From Longispora fulva (GTDB lineage Bacteria; Actinomycetota; Actinomycetes; Mycobacteriales; Micromonosporaceae): 64,000 nucleotides of DNA. The notes under the pieces are model-generated. The model was not told the DNA's origin and made no database searches. It was given only the letters and a program-made list of their open reading frames with translations. The stretch spans positions 6,448,001 through 6,512,000 of the forward strand of contig NZ_JADOUF010000001.1 in assembly GCF_015751905.1 (NCBI RefSeq). The letters run 5' to 3'. The first letter of the stretch is position 1. Each line of letters starts with the position of its first letter. Position numbers and translations under genes: made by a program. Positions 51,546-59,100 of this stretch are shown piece after piece.

Positions 51546-51925
51546 GCGGCCAGGGCATAGGCGTCGCCGGCCCGTCGGACCGGCGACGTCGCCACCTCGA
51601 AATGCCCTGCGGTCATCCGGCGGATCGGAGCTGGCGTGGCAACGACGCTCTCCGCCGAGATCTGGAAGGCGATGGCGACGAGCAGGTCCGACAACTCGAT
51701 GCCGAGCGCGGCGCACAGTGCGGCGAGCACCTCGGAGGAGGCCTCCTTCAGGCCACGCTCCAGTTCAGACAAATAGGGCATGGAGACCCGCGCTCGCAAT
51801 GCGACATCGGCCAGTGTGCGCCCTTGTTCGAGGCGCATGCGGCGCAGCGTGTCGCCCAGCGCCGAGCGCAGCAGCACCCGACGTGGAGTCGCCTGGGCGC
51901 GGGCTCGGTCCGCCGGATTCAGCAT
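51542..51925 (-). CDS. ClgR/PopR-type XRE regulator with ssrA-like C-terminus
   Basis: The 127-residue protein has a Cro/CI HTH with the ClgR-family sequence [59 protein letters not shown]. ClgR and PopR activate clp genes in actinomycetes. PopR controls clpP3-clpP4 and is degraded by ClpP1P2 through its terminal alanines. Here the last residues are GDAYALAA, ending like an ssrA tag. It converges on the clpP pair with a four-base overlap. The PopR role is inferred from position, family and tail. Confidence 0.82.
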   Translation of the reverse strand: MLNPADRARAQATPRRVLLRSALGDTLRRMRLEQGRTLADVALRARVSMPYLSELERGLKEASSEVLAALCAALGIELSDLLVAIAFQISAESVVATPAPIRRMTAGHFEVATSPVRRAGDAYALAA

Positions 51926-51963
51926 GAGTCCTTTATAGCCAGGCGGGCCACGCCCCGACAGCC

Positions 51964-52021
51964 GAGTTCGCTACGGGCAGAGAAGCCCGCCCGACCGCGT
52001 CGCACTTCACCTGCCGAACTC
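51964..52021. promoter_or_regulatory. inverted GAGTTCG/CGAACTC pair upstream of the PopR-like gene
   Basis: GAGTTCG (51964-51970) and CGAACTC (52015-52021) are exact inverted copies, 44 bases apart, in the promoter region of the minus-strand regulator. The same seven-mer occurs before the clpP pair at 50108. They may be regulator half-sites; the wide spacing makes this tentative. Confidence 0.3.
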
Positions 52022-52039
52022 AGATCGCGGGTGAGCTGT

Positions 52040-52639
52040 TCAGTAGTCGATTCTGATGGCGGCCACCACGTTCCTGCCGTTGCTGACGATGGCACCGCCC
52101 GCGATCGTGGACGTCGGATGGGTCAGGGCGGCCTTGTGCGGTGGACTGTTGAACCACATGGCGATCAGCTGGTCGACGGTCATGTTCGGGCCGCCCATGG
52201 CCAGTACCTCATATCCGCAGTGTGTCATCTTTCCCGCGGCCAGGGACTTTCGCGCGCAGTCCTCGCCCAGCGCGGACAGGTTCGCGTTGTAGGCCACCGG
52301 CTTGAGTCTCATGGCCTGGCGTTTCACGTTCAGGGCCGTGACCAGTTCGGAGCGGCCCCGGACGGTGACACCCGACTGGTCGCGCGCCGGCTGCGGCGGG
52401 GCTGAGGTGCGTGGGGGCTGGGCCGCCGGGCGGGGGGACTGCTGCGCGGCCGATGGCGACGCGCTCGGAGTGGGTGACGGCGTCGGGGTGGGGGATTCGA
52501 TTGCCGGGCTTGAGGGGGTGGGCTGGGCGACGGGGGCGGATCGGGGAGACCCGCATCCGGCCACCGCCGCCGCGAGGGCCAGACACACGGTGGCCGCGCG
52601 CAGGAACTGTGCGGATGCGGGAAAGGAAGGGAGTCTCAA
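52040..52639 (-). CDS. CAP-domain (SCP/PR1-like) lipoprotein
   Basis: The protein has about 199 residues. It has a lipoprotein signal (VCLALAAAVAGC), a long Pro/Ser/Thr linker, and a C-terminal CAP domain (LVTALNVKRQAMRLKPVAYNANLSALGEDCARKSLAAGKMTH...LIAMWFNSPPHKAALTHP). It would be anchored outside the membrane. The start is uncertain: TTG 52639 has GGAG at seven bases and gives a normal signal peptide, while an ATG at 52849 would add 70 unlikely residues. CAP proteins have varied roles; no catalytic activity is predicted. Confidence 0.72.
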   Translation of the reverse strand: MRLPSFPASAQFLRAATVCLALAAAVAGCGSPRSAPVAQPTPSSPAIESPTPTPSPTPSASPSAAQQSPRPAAQPPRTSAPPQPARDQSGVTVRGRSELVTALNVKRQAMRLKPVAYNANLSALGEDCARKSLAAGKMTHCGYEVLAMGGPNMTVDQLIAMWFNSPPHKAALTHPTSTIAGGAIVSNGRNVVAAIRIDY

Positions 52640-52808
52640 GGGATTCTCCGAGCGAGAGAACGGGCTGCCGGCGACCGCGTCGACCCGGGCGGATCGATCA
52701 GCGGTCACCGTACGGCCGCGCCGTGTCGCGAAGGCCCGAACTTCAGGCAAAGTTAAGGTCGCGCCGGAGCTGCGGGGTGAGCCTGCGGCACGCGGGGACT
52801 GGGAAACG

Positions 52809-53507
52809 TCAGCGCTTGCGTCGCCCCGGGCTCTGGCCGCGACGGACACCCGATCGCCGGGCCGGTTCGCCGGCCGGGGGCGGCGGCTGGGTCCGGCCCC
52901 GGGTGCTGTTCGCGGTCCGGCCGCGGACGATGCCGATCATCTCCTCGATCAGATCGTTCTGCTCGTCGCGCCGCCAGACGAGCGCGACGGACGACTGTGG
53001 GGCGTCGGTGACCACCCGGTAGGTGACGTCGCGGCGGTTGTGCAGCCGGGCGAGGGACTGCGGAACGAGGAGGACGCCGACGGTCGCGGCCACGAGCTCG
53101 ACGGCGTCGACGGTGGTGGCGGGGCGGGGGGCCGTCAGCGTGGCGGTCGGCGGGCCGGTCCAGGGGAGCACGTCGTCCAACGGCTGCGACAGCTTCAGGT
53201 CGACGAGATCGGCGAGGGTGACCTCGTCGGACGCGGCGAGCGGGTGGTCGCGGGGGACCACGACGACGGTCGCCTCGGTGTACAGCGGAATGGCGTGGAA
53301 CATGTCCGGATCCACCGGAAGCCGGACCAGGCCGGCGTCCGCCTCCCCCGAAAGGAGGGCCCCGAGCTGGGCGTGCTCGGCGGGCATGATCCGCAGCGCC
53401 ACCTCCGGCCGCCGCTCGGACCACACGCGGCTCCACTTGTCCACGGTGACGCCGGGGACGATCAGTAGCCGGAATGTCGGCGGGCGGCGATCCTCGGCGG
53501 CGGGCAT
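52809..53507 (-). CDS. LysR-type substrate-binding domain protein lacking the HTH
   Basis: The 232-residue protein resembles the effector domain of LysR regulators (FRLLIVPGVTVDKWSRVWSERRPEVALRIMPAEHAQLGALLSGEADAGLVRLPVD, PLYTEATVVVVPRDHPLAASDEVTLADL), but no DNA-binding HTH precedes it. The C-terminus is an Arg/Pro-rich tail. It is divergent from DUF5997; this pair recurs in actinobacteria. It may bind a small molecule and regulate through a partner. TACCCT (complement of 53515-53520) lies seven bases before the ATG. Confidence 0.78.
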   Translation of the reverse strand: MPAAEDRRPPTFRLLIVPGVTVDKWSRVWSERRPEVALRIMPAEHAQLGALLSGEADAGLVRLPVDPDMFHAIPLYTEATVVVVPRDHPLAASDEVTLADLVDLKLSQPLDDVLPWTGPPTATLTAPRPATTVDAVELVAATVGVLLVPQSLARLHNRRDVTYRVVTDAPQSSVALVWRRDEQNDLIEEMIGIVRGRTANSTRGRTQPPPPAGEPARRSGVRRGQSPGRRKR

Positions 53508-53514
53508 GCTGGTC

Positions 53515-53559
53515 AGGGTACTGGGGGATCCGCCCGCCCGGACGCCGGCCCGCTAACCT
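53515..53559. promoter_or_regulatory. divergent leaderless -10 pair
   Basis: TACCCT on the minus strand (53515-53520) is 7 bases before ATG 53507. TAACCT on the plus strand (53554-53559) is 6 bases before GTG 53566. Neither gene has a ribosome binding site. Confidence 0.45.
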
Positions 53560-53565
53560 GACCTG

Positions 53566-53934
53566 GTGAGCAAGCCTAAGAAGTCCCAGATGATGAAGCC
53601 CTCGACAGCGGCGCTGAAGCTCGAGGTATACCTGCCGGCCACGCCTCCGGAGTTCCAGGAGGGCATGGTGTCCCGGGAGGAGTTCGACGACCTCCAGCAC
53701 AACCCGCCGCCGTGGCTGGCCGACCTGCGCAAGAACGGCCCGCACCCGCGGCACGTCGTCGCCGCCCGGCTGCGGGTGTCCAACAGCGGGCTGGCGCGCG
53801 CGGGCATCACGGAACCGCTCACGACCGCGGAGATCGCCGACCTCATCGCCGACCCGCCGGAGTGGCTCGTCCGCGAGCGCGAGACGTACGCCGAGGTGCT
53901 GCGGGAGCAGCGGATCCAGCGGGAAAAAGAGTAG
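53566..53934 (+). CDS. DUF5997 family protein
   Basis: The 122-residue soluble protein starts MSKPKKSQMMKPSTAALKLEVYLPATPPEFQEG, the conserved opening of DUF5997, a family limited to actinobacteria. The rest is helical and charged (PPPWLADLRKNGPHPRHVVAARLRVSNSGLARAGI). The function is unknown. It is constantly found next to the LysR-like protein encoded divergently here, which suggests that the two work together. Confidence 0.82.
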   Translation: MSKPKKSQMMKPSTAALKLEVYLPATPPEFQEGMVSREEFDDLQHNPPPWLADLRKNGPHPRHVVAARLRVSNSGLARAGITEPLTTAEIADLIADPPEWLVRERETYAEVLREQRIQREKE

Positions 53935-53942
53935 TGGTTCGT

Positions 53943-53972
53943 CCCGGCCTGGGAAGGTAGCCCCGGGCCGGG
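53943..53972. terminator. hairpin between convergent genes
   Basis: CCCGGCC (53943-53949) pairs with GGCCGGG (53966-53972), and the stem extends inward with GGG/CCC. It lies eight bases after the DUF5997 stop and before the convergent regulator. Confidence 0.5.
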
Positions 53973-54050
53973 TGTCGTGAATTCGCCGCGCCGTCCAGCC
54001 CGGTGGTATGGCGGTGACGAGTTCGTCGTGGTGCTTCCCGGGCCCGTCGA

Positions 54051-54806
54051 CTATCCGCGATCCGGATCCGGCCCGGTGGTGCCGCCCGGGGCCGACGGGG
54101 CCCTGGTGTGCAGGACCTCGCGGGCCTGCTCCGCGGCGCGGGCGATGCTCTCGCCGATGAAGTCGACGAAGCGGGCGATGCTCTCCAGTCGGGCGGCGGC
54201 CGGGGTGCCGGGGCCGAGGACGCTGACGCCCTTGCGTGCGGTCTCGGCGAGCAGGGCGCTGGACCGGGCGCTGGCGATCGTCGACTGGTACCAGACGTCG
54301 TCGTCGACGACGTAGCGCTCGCGGCGGCGTTCGTCGCGTTCCCGGCGGATGAGGCCCTGGCTTTCGAGGAACGTGATCGCCTTGGAGACCGACGCCGGGC
54401 TGATCTGGAGGCGCCCGGCGAGTTCCGCCGCGGTGAGGCTGCCGACGTCTGTGGTGTAGAGGCAGGTCAGCACCCTGGACATCATCTTGGGCAGGCCCTG
54501 CTGCATGAGCAGGGTGGTGAACGTCTCCTCGTACTCGGCCACGGCCTCGGCGTCGCGGCCGTGGGCCTGCACCGCCGATCGTGGCCCCTGGGGCGGGGCC
54601 TGCCTGCGCCGGTGGGTGCGGCGTTCGGTGGCGCGATGGGCCAGGTCGGCGCGGTAGGTGGTGGGGCCGCCGTTGCGCATGACCTCGCGCGTGACCGTCG
54701 AGGTCGGACGGTCGAGCCGTCGGGCGATCTCCGCGTAGGCGAGGCCGTCGGCGAGCCCCAGCGCGATCTGCTGGCGTTCCGGCTGGGTGAGTCTGCCTCC
54801 CGGCAT
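54051..54806 (-). CDS. regulator with IS30-type HTH and GbsR/MarR domain
   Basis: The 251-residue protein has two DNA-binding parts. Residues 1-65 (LTQPERQQIALGLADGLAYAEIARRLDRPTSTVTREVMRNGG...YRADLAHRATERR) resemble the HTH_38 domain of IS30 transposases. Residues 90-200 are a GbsR/MarR winged helix (LPKMMSRVLTCLYTTDVGSLTAAELAGRLQISPASVSKAITFLESQGLIRRERDERRRERYV). No transposase catalytic residues are present. ATG 54806 gives the natural start. It is divergent from the DUF4097 gene across a region rich in inverted repeats, its likely operators. Confidence 0.82.
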   Translation of the reverse strand: MPGGRLTQPERQQIALGLADGLAYAEIARRLDRPTSTVTREVMRNGGPTTYRADLAHRATERRTHRRRQAPPQGPRSAVQAHGRDAEAVAEYEETFTTLLMQQGLPKMMSRVLTCLYTTDVGSLTAAELAGRLQISPASVSKAITFLESQGLIRRERDERRRERYVVDDDVWYQSTIASARSSALLAETARKGVSVLGPGTPAAARLESIARFVDFIGESIARAAEQAREVLHTRAPSAPGGTTGPDPDRG

Positions 54807-54856
54807 CGCGGTCTCCTTCGGGGTCCCTGAGGCCCCCAGCATAGCGTTCACTTCTG

Positions 54857-54957
54857 ATTCAATGCAACGAACGAGGGCACTGTCGTTGCATTGAATTCAC
54901 AGCCACTGCAACGATTTCATCCTGGTGACCTGCATAAATGACTTCTAGATGCAACGA
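54857..54957. promoter_or_regulatory. operator array of TGCAACGA sites
   Basis: ATTCAATGCAACGA (54857-54870) and TCGTTGCATTGAAT (54883-54896) are perfect 14-base inverted repeats with a 12-base spacer. TGCAACGA recurs at 54907-54914 and 54950-54957, 43-44 bases apart, about four helical turns. The array lies between the divergent regulator and the DUF4097 gene and is probably bound by that regulator. Confidence 0.65.
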
Positions 54958-54978
54958 GAGACTTGAAGGATCCGCAAA

Positions 54979-55011
54979 GGAAACGTAGCGTTTCCGTTGT
55001 TCGAAACAACG
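54979..55011. promoter_or_regulatory. two adjacent 7-bp dyads
   Basis: GGAAACG-TAG-CGTTTCC (54979-54995) and CGTTGTT-CGA-AACAACG (54995-55011) are perfect dyads with three-base spacers, sharing one base. They lie 17 bases before the DUF4097 ATG, in what should be the untranslated leader or core promoter. They could act as operators or RNA hairpins. Confidence 0.5.
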
Positions 55012-55028
55012 AGTCACAGGAGAGCACG

Positions 55029-55700
55029 ATGCAGAAGTTCGACACCATCGCCCCGATCGCCGCCATCCTCGACATCCCGGCCGGGCGCGTGCGGTTCATC
55101 GCCGCCGACCGGTCCGACAGCACCGTCGAGGTACTGCCCGCCGACGCCTCCAAGAAGCGCGACGTGAAGCTGGCCGAGCAGATCAAGGTCGCGTACGCCG
55201 ACGGCGTCCTGCGGATCGAGGCCCCGGCGGCGACGAGCCAGCTCCTCGGCCCCACCGGATCCGTGGAGGTGACGGTCCAGCTGCCCTCCGGCTCCCGGGT
55301 CGAGGCGAAGGCGCCGGCCGCCGAGTTCCGGGCCGTCGGACGGCTCGGCGACGTCACCATCGAGGGCGCGTACGGCCCGATCAAGATCGACGAGGCGGCC
55401 AGCGCCCGGATCACCACCGCTGCCGGCGACGTCACGATTGGCAGGCTGGGCGGGCCGGCGGAGATCAGTACCCAGAAGGGGGACATCCGGGTCGCGGAGG
55501 CCGTGCGCGGCACTGTCGTCCTGCGCACGGAGGCCGGCGACGTGTCGATCGACGCGGCCCCCGGAGTCTCGGCCGCGATGAACGCCGGCACCTCCCACGG
55601 CCGCATCCACCACGCGCTCAGCAACACCGAGGGCGCCGCGGCCCAGCTCGACATCCACGCGACCACGGGCTACGGCGACATCACCGGCCGCAGCCTCTGA
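55029..55700 (+). CDS. DUF4097-type beta-helix repeat protein
   Basis: The 223-residue protein is made of short repeated strands (GDVTIEGAYGPIKID, GDVTIGRLGGPAEIS, GDIRVAEAVRGTVVL, GDVSIDAAPGVSAAM), the pattern of DUF4097 adhesin-like proteins. No signal peptide or membrane helix is visible, so it should be cytoplasmic despite the family's surface-like fold. ATG 55029 follows AGGAGA. It is controlled from a promoter region full of dyads and is divergent from the MarR-type regulator, its likely controller. Confidence 0.82.
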   Translation: MQKFDTIAPIAAILDIPAGRVRFIAADRSDSTVEVLPADASKKRDVKLAEQIKVAYADGVLRIEAPAATSQLLGPTGSVEVTVQLPSGSRVEAKAPAAEFRAVGRLGDVTIEGAYGPIKIDEAASARITTAAGDVTIGRLGGPAEISTQKGDIRVAEAVRGTVVLRTEAGDVSIDAAPGVSAAMNAGTSHGRIHHALSNTEGAAAQLDIHATTGYGDITGRSL

Positions 55701-55763
55701 GGCACGACCTGTTCGTGGAGGCCCACGACGGCGCGGACAACCCCGGGGCCCGGGGCCGGCGGA

Positions 55764-55797
55764 CGTCGACGCCCGGATCAAGCCCCGGGCGTCGACG
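55764..55797. terminator. strong bidirectional hairpin terminator
   Basis: CGTCGACGCCCGG (55764-55776) pairs perfectly over 13 bases with CCGGGCGTCGACG (55785-55797). It lies between the convergent DUF4097 and WXG100 genes, so it can end both transcripts. Confidence 0.75.
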
Positions 55798-55807
55798 GAA
55801 GGGCCGG

Positions 55808-56077
55808 TCAGGAGGCCGAAGCCTGCTCCTGCTGGTTGGCGTTGTTGGTCGCCTTTGTCGCGGCGTCACGCAGTGCGGTCGCCACTGTGTGCAGCTGGGT
55901 ACGGTGCGTGCCCTGCCACTCGCTGCGGAACCCCTCCGCGTCGTGACCCACCCACTGCACGTGCTCCAACTGGGTGCTGAGCGCGTTGGAGATCGTCTCG
56001 ATCTCGTCGGCCTTGCTGTTCAGCTGGGTCGCGAGACTGCGAACCGCCGAAACGTCCATTCCGATGAAGCTTGTCAT
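55808..56077 (-). CDS. WXG100 family protein (ESAT-6-like)
   Basis: The 89-residue helical hairpin protein has the W-x-G turn WVG at residues 42-44 (HVQWVGHDAEGF). Length and layout are typical of WXG100 substrates of type VII secretion. A Y-x-x-x-D/E export signal is not evident at the C-terminus (ANQQEQASAS). It is the last gene of the minus-strand unit, 82 bases after the FtsK-type ATPase gene. It is probably the exported substrate or a structural partner of that ATPase. Confidence 0.87.
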   Translation of the reverse strand: MTSFIGMDVSAVRSLATQLNSKADEIETISNALSTQLEHVQWVGHDAEGFRSEWQGTHRTQLHTVATALRDAATKATNNANQQEQASAS

Positions 56078-56159
56078 GATCTTCCCTCTTTCGATCCTCA
56101 GTGGAAACAACGTATCCCCGGCCACCCGCAGGCGGAATGGGGACGACTCCCCGCCGGAC

Positions 56160-59100
56160 TCAGCCCTCCCCCACGAGGCCGACCTGTACGACAGCTGTCC
56201 GCCCACCCGATACGAACAGCGCCCGCCCGGGCGGGAAGTCCGCCCTGCTGAGCCGGGGAGGGAACGTGGTGCGGAACACGGCGCCGTCCGTGCTGTCAGG
56301 AGCGAGGGCGAGCCCTGTCCGGCTGAGCTTGACCTGCGCGATCAGCCCCACCGACCCGGACGACAGCGTGGTCGTCTCGCCCTCGGCCACCACCAGGTGT
56401 TCCTCGGCCAGGCACGCCTTGACCAGGTCGGTGAGTGCGAGGTCCGCCGGGGTGTTCACGAACTCGGAGATGTTCTCCACGAACACCGCCGCCGGCTGGC
56501 CGGGATCCAACAGCGGGAGTTTCTGGGCGAGGTCCTTCGCCAGATCTCCGGCCTCCGCGACCCCGAAGGCCGTACCGGTCCACAGGTCCAGCCGGGCGAG
56601 GGCGGAGCGCCGGCTGCCGAAGTAGTACAGGCTGGTGCGCGGGTTCCAGCGGCGCAGCGAGACCGCCATGGCCCGGAGCGCGGACGTCCGACCCGATCCG
56701 GGCGGCCCCGCCACCAGGAAACCGCCCCGCGGCACGAACGTGTGCGGGGAGAGGGTCGTCGCGGCCAACCCGATCGTGGGTCGACCGGCGATCGCCTCCG
56801 GCAGACTCGCGAGCGGCACCCGGTCCGGGAGACGCTCGATGGCTGGCGCGACCGGCACCCCGGCCCGGATCATCGATGTGGCGAACCGGCGCACGTTTGC
56901 CGCCTGGGAGCCCACGTCCGCAGCCTTGCCGAGAATCGCCACCTGGATCTCGGAGCCGCCGAGCAACCCTCTGCCGGGCGGCGACGTCGGTCCGAGCACG
57001 TCGGCCGGCACCCCCATCATCGAGTACTCGTTGGGGTCGACCATTCGTAGCACCACCCGGGTCTGCATCGCCGACGCCAGCGCTGACGGCACCGAGGCCG
57101 GCCGGTCGGCGGTGAGCAGCACGTGCACCCCCACCGGCCTGCCGTCGCTGGCGATCGCGCAGAACGCGTCGAACCAGCGGCTCCGTTCCCCCACCTCGTA
57201 CGCCTGGCGGAACGCGGCCACCCCGTCCAGCATCACCAGGATCCGGGGCTCCTCCCCCGCACCGGGGATGCCGGGCACGCGCCGGTAGTCGGTGACGGTG
57301 CCGACATCGGCCGCCGCGTACCGGGCGGCCCGGTCCGCCACCAGGTCGCCCAGCCAGGACAGCAGCCGCACGACCCGCTCGTGGTCCGTTCCGGAGATGA
57401 CGCTGCCCACATGCGGCAGGTCCTCCAGCATGGCCAGCCCTCGGGCGCCGAAGTCGAGCCCGTACACGTGACACGGGCCGCCGCGTACCGTGAAGCCCGC
57501 GGCGATCGCCAGGGTGCGCAGCAGGGTGCTCTTGCCGGAACCGCCGGTGCCGTACACCGCCAAGTTGCCGTCGGTGTCGGGCCGGAACGCGACCGTGGGT
57601 TGCGCCTGCTCCTCCGGGACGTCCTGGATGCCGAACACGAGCTCGTCGTCGCGGCGGAGGTAGGGAAGCTCGGCCAGGTCGTACACCGGTTGGAGGTCCG
57701 GCAGCCACGGCCGGCGCGGGCGGTGGATCTCGGCCTGCAGCCGGGCGGCGGCGATCGCGGCGACCAGCCGCTGGATGTCGGTCGGCCCGGGATCGGCCGG
57801 CACCTCCTCCGTGGCCGGCGGCTCCCACACCGGACCGCCCCCGAACCGCAACTCCTCGACCTGGATCCTGGGCGGGGCCGGTTCGTCGGTGGTCCAGCCG
57901 CCCGCGTACCCGGCCTGGAACGGCACCAGGCGCCCCGGGCCGGTCTTCGACACCGCCCGACCGGGCAGCTCCGGGTCGAAGAACGCCGCCTGGGTCGAGC
58001 CGAGCACGTCGGCGCTGTCGGCCTCGTCGGCCGTCCGCAGCGCGAGGCGCAGATTCGTGTTGGCCCGCAGGTTGTCCTTGATCACGCCGGCGGGGCGCTG
58101 GGTGGCCAGGATCAGGTGCACTCCGAGCGACCGGCCGCGCTGCGCCACGTTGATCACGCCGTCCACGAACTCCGGCAGCTCGGTGACCAGCGCGGCGAAC
58201 TCGTCCACGACGATCACGAGACTCGGCGGGGCGTCGGTGCTGCCCTGCTTCTCCAGTTCGACTAGGTCCTTCACCCGGTGCTTGGCGAACAACCGCTCGC
58301 GGCTGCGCAGCTCGGCGGACAGCGACGTCAGCGCGCGACGCACGAGGTGCGGGCTGAGGTCGTCCACCAGGCCGACGGTGTGCGGGAGATCCTCCAGTTC
58401 GCGGAAGGCCGAGCCGCCCTTGTAGTCGACCAGCAGGAACGTCAGCCTCTGCGGACTGTGCGCGGCGGCCATCGCGAGGATCCAGGACTGCAGCAACTCG
58501 CTCTTCCCCGAGCCCGTGGTGCCGCCGACCAGCGCATGCGGCCCGTCCGTCCGCAGGTCCAGGACGTGCGCCCCGGCGGCGGACCGGCCGATGACCGCGC
58601 GCAGCGTCCCGGCCTGCTTCGCCGGACGGGCTGGAGCGTATCGGCCGGTGAGGATGGACCGGTTCTCCGACCAGCGCTCGATCACCGCCTCGGGGGACAC
58701 GGTCAGCGGTCGTTCCGACACGGCCAGCAGGGCGACGCTTCTGGGCAGGTCGCTGTTGTCGTCGACCAGGGCCCCGGTGTCCACCAGGGGGGAGAGCCGG
58801 CGGGCCAGGTCCAGGGCCGTACCGGCGTCGAGCAGGTCGACGGTGAGCGGTTCGACGCGCTCGCCGTCGTGCGCGAACCCGGCGGCGCCGGTCGCCGACT
58901 CCGGCTCGAGCGCCACGAACATCCGGCACGCGGCCGGAAGCAGGGCGGTGTCCGCGGCCAGCCACAGCACGTGGACGCCATGTGCCCAACCGCGTTCGGC
59001 CAGGTCCACCAGGCGGCTGCGTTCGACCGGCGCGTCGTCCTCGACCAGGACAAGTAGTGCTGGCCCGCCCTGATCGGCACCGGAGGCGCGCCGGGTGAGC

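Noticed and set aside
52640-52849. Upstream ATG start for the CAP lipoprotein
   Set aside because: It would put about 70 charged residues before the lipoprotein signal peptide. A TTG with GGAG seven bases upstream gives a normal signal.
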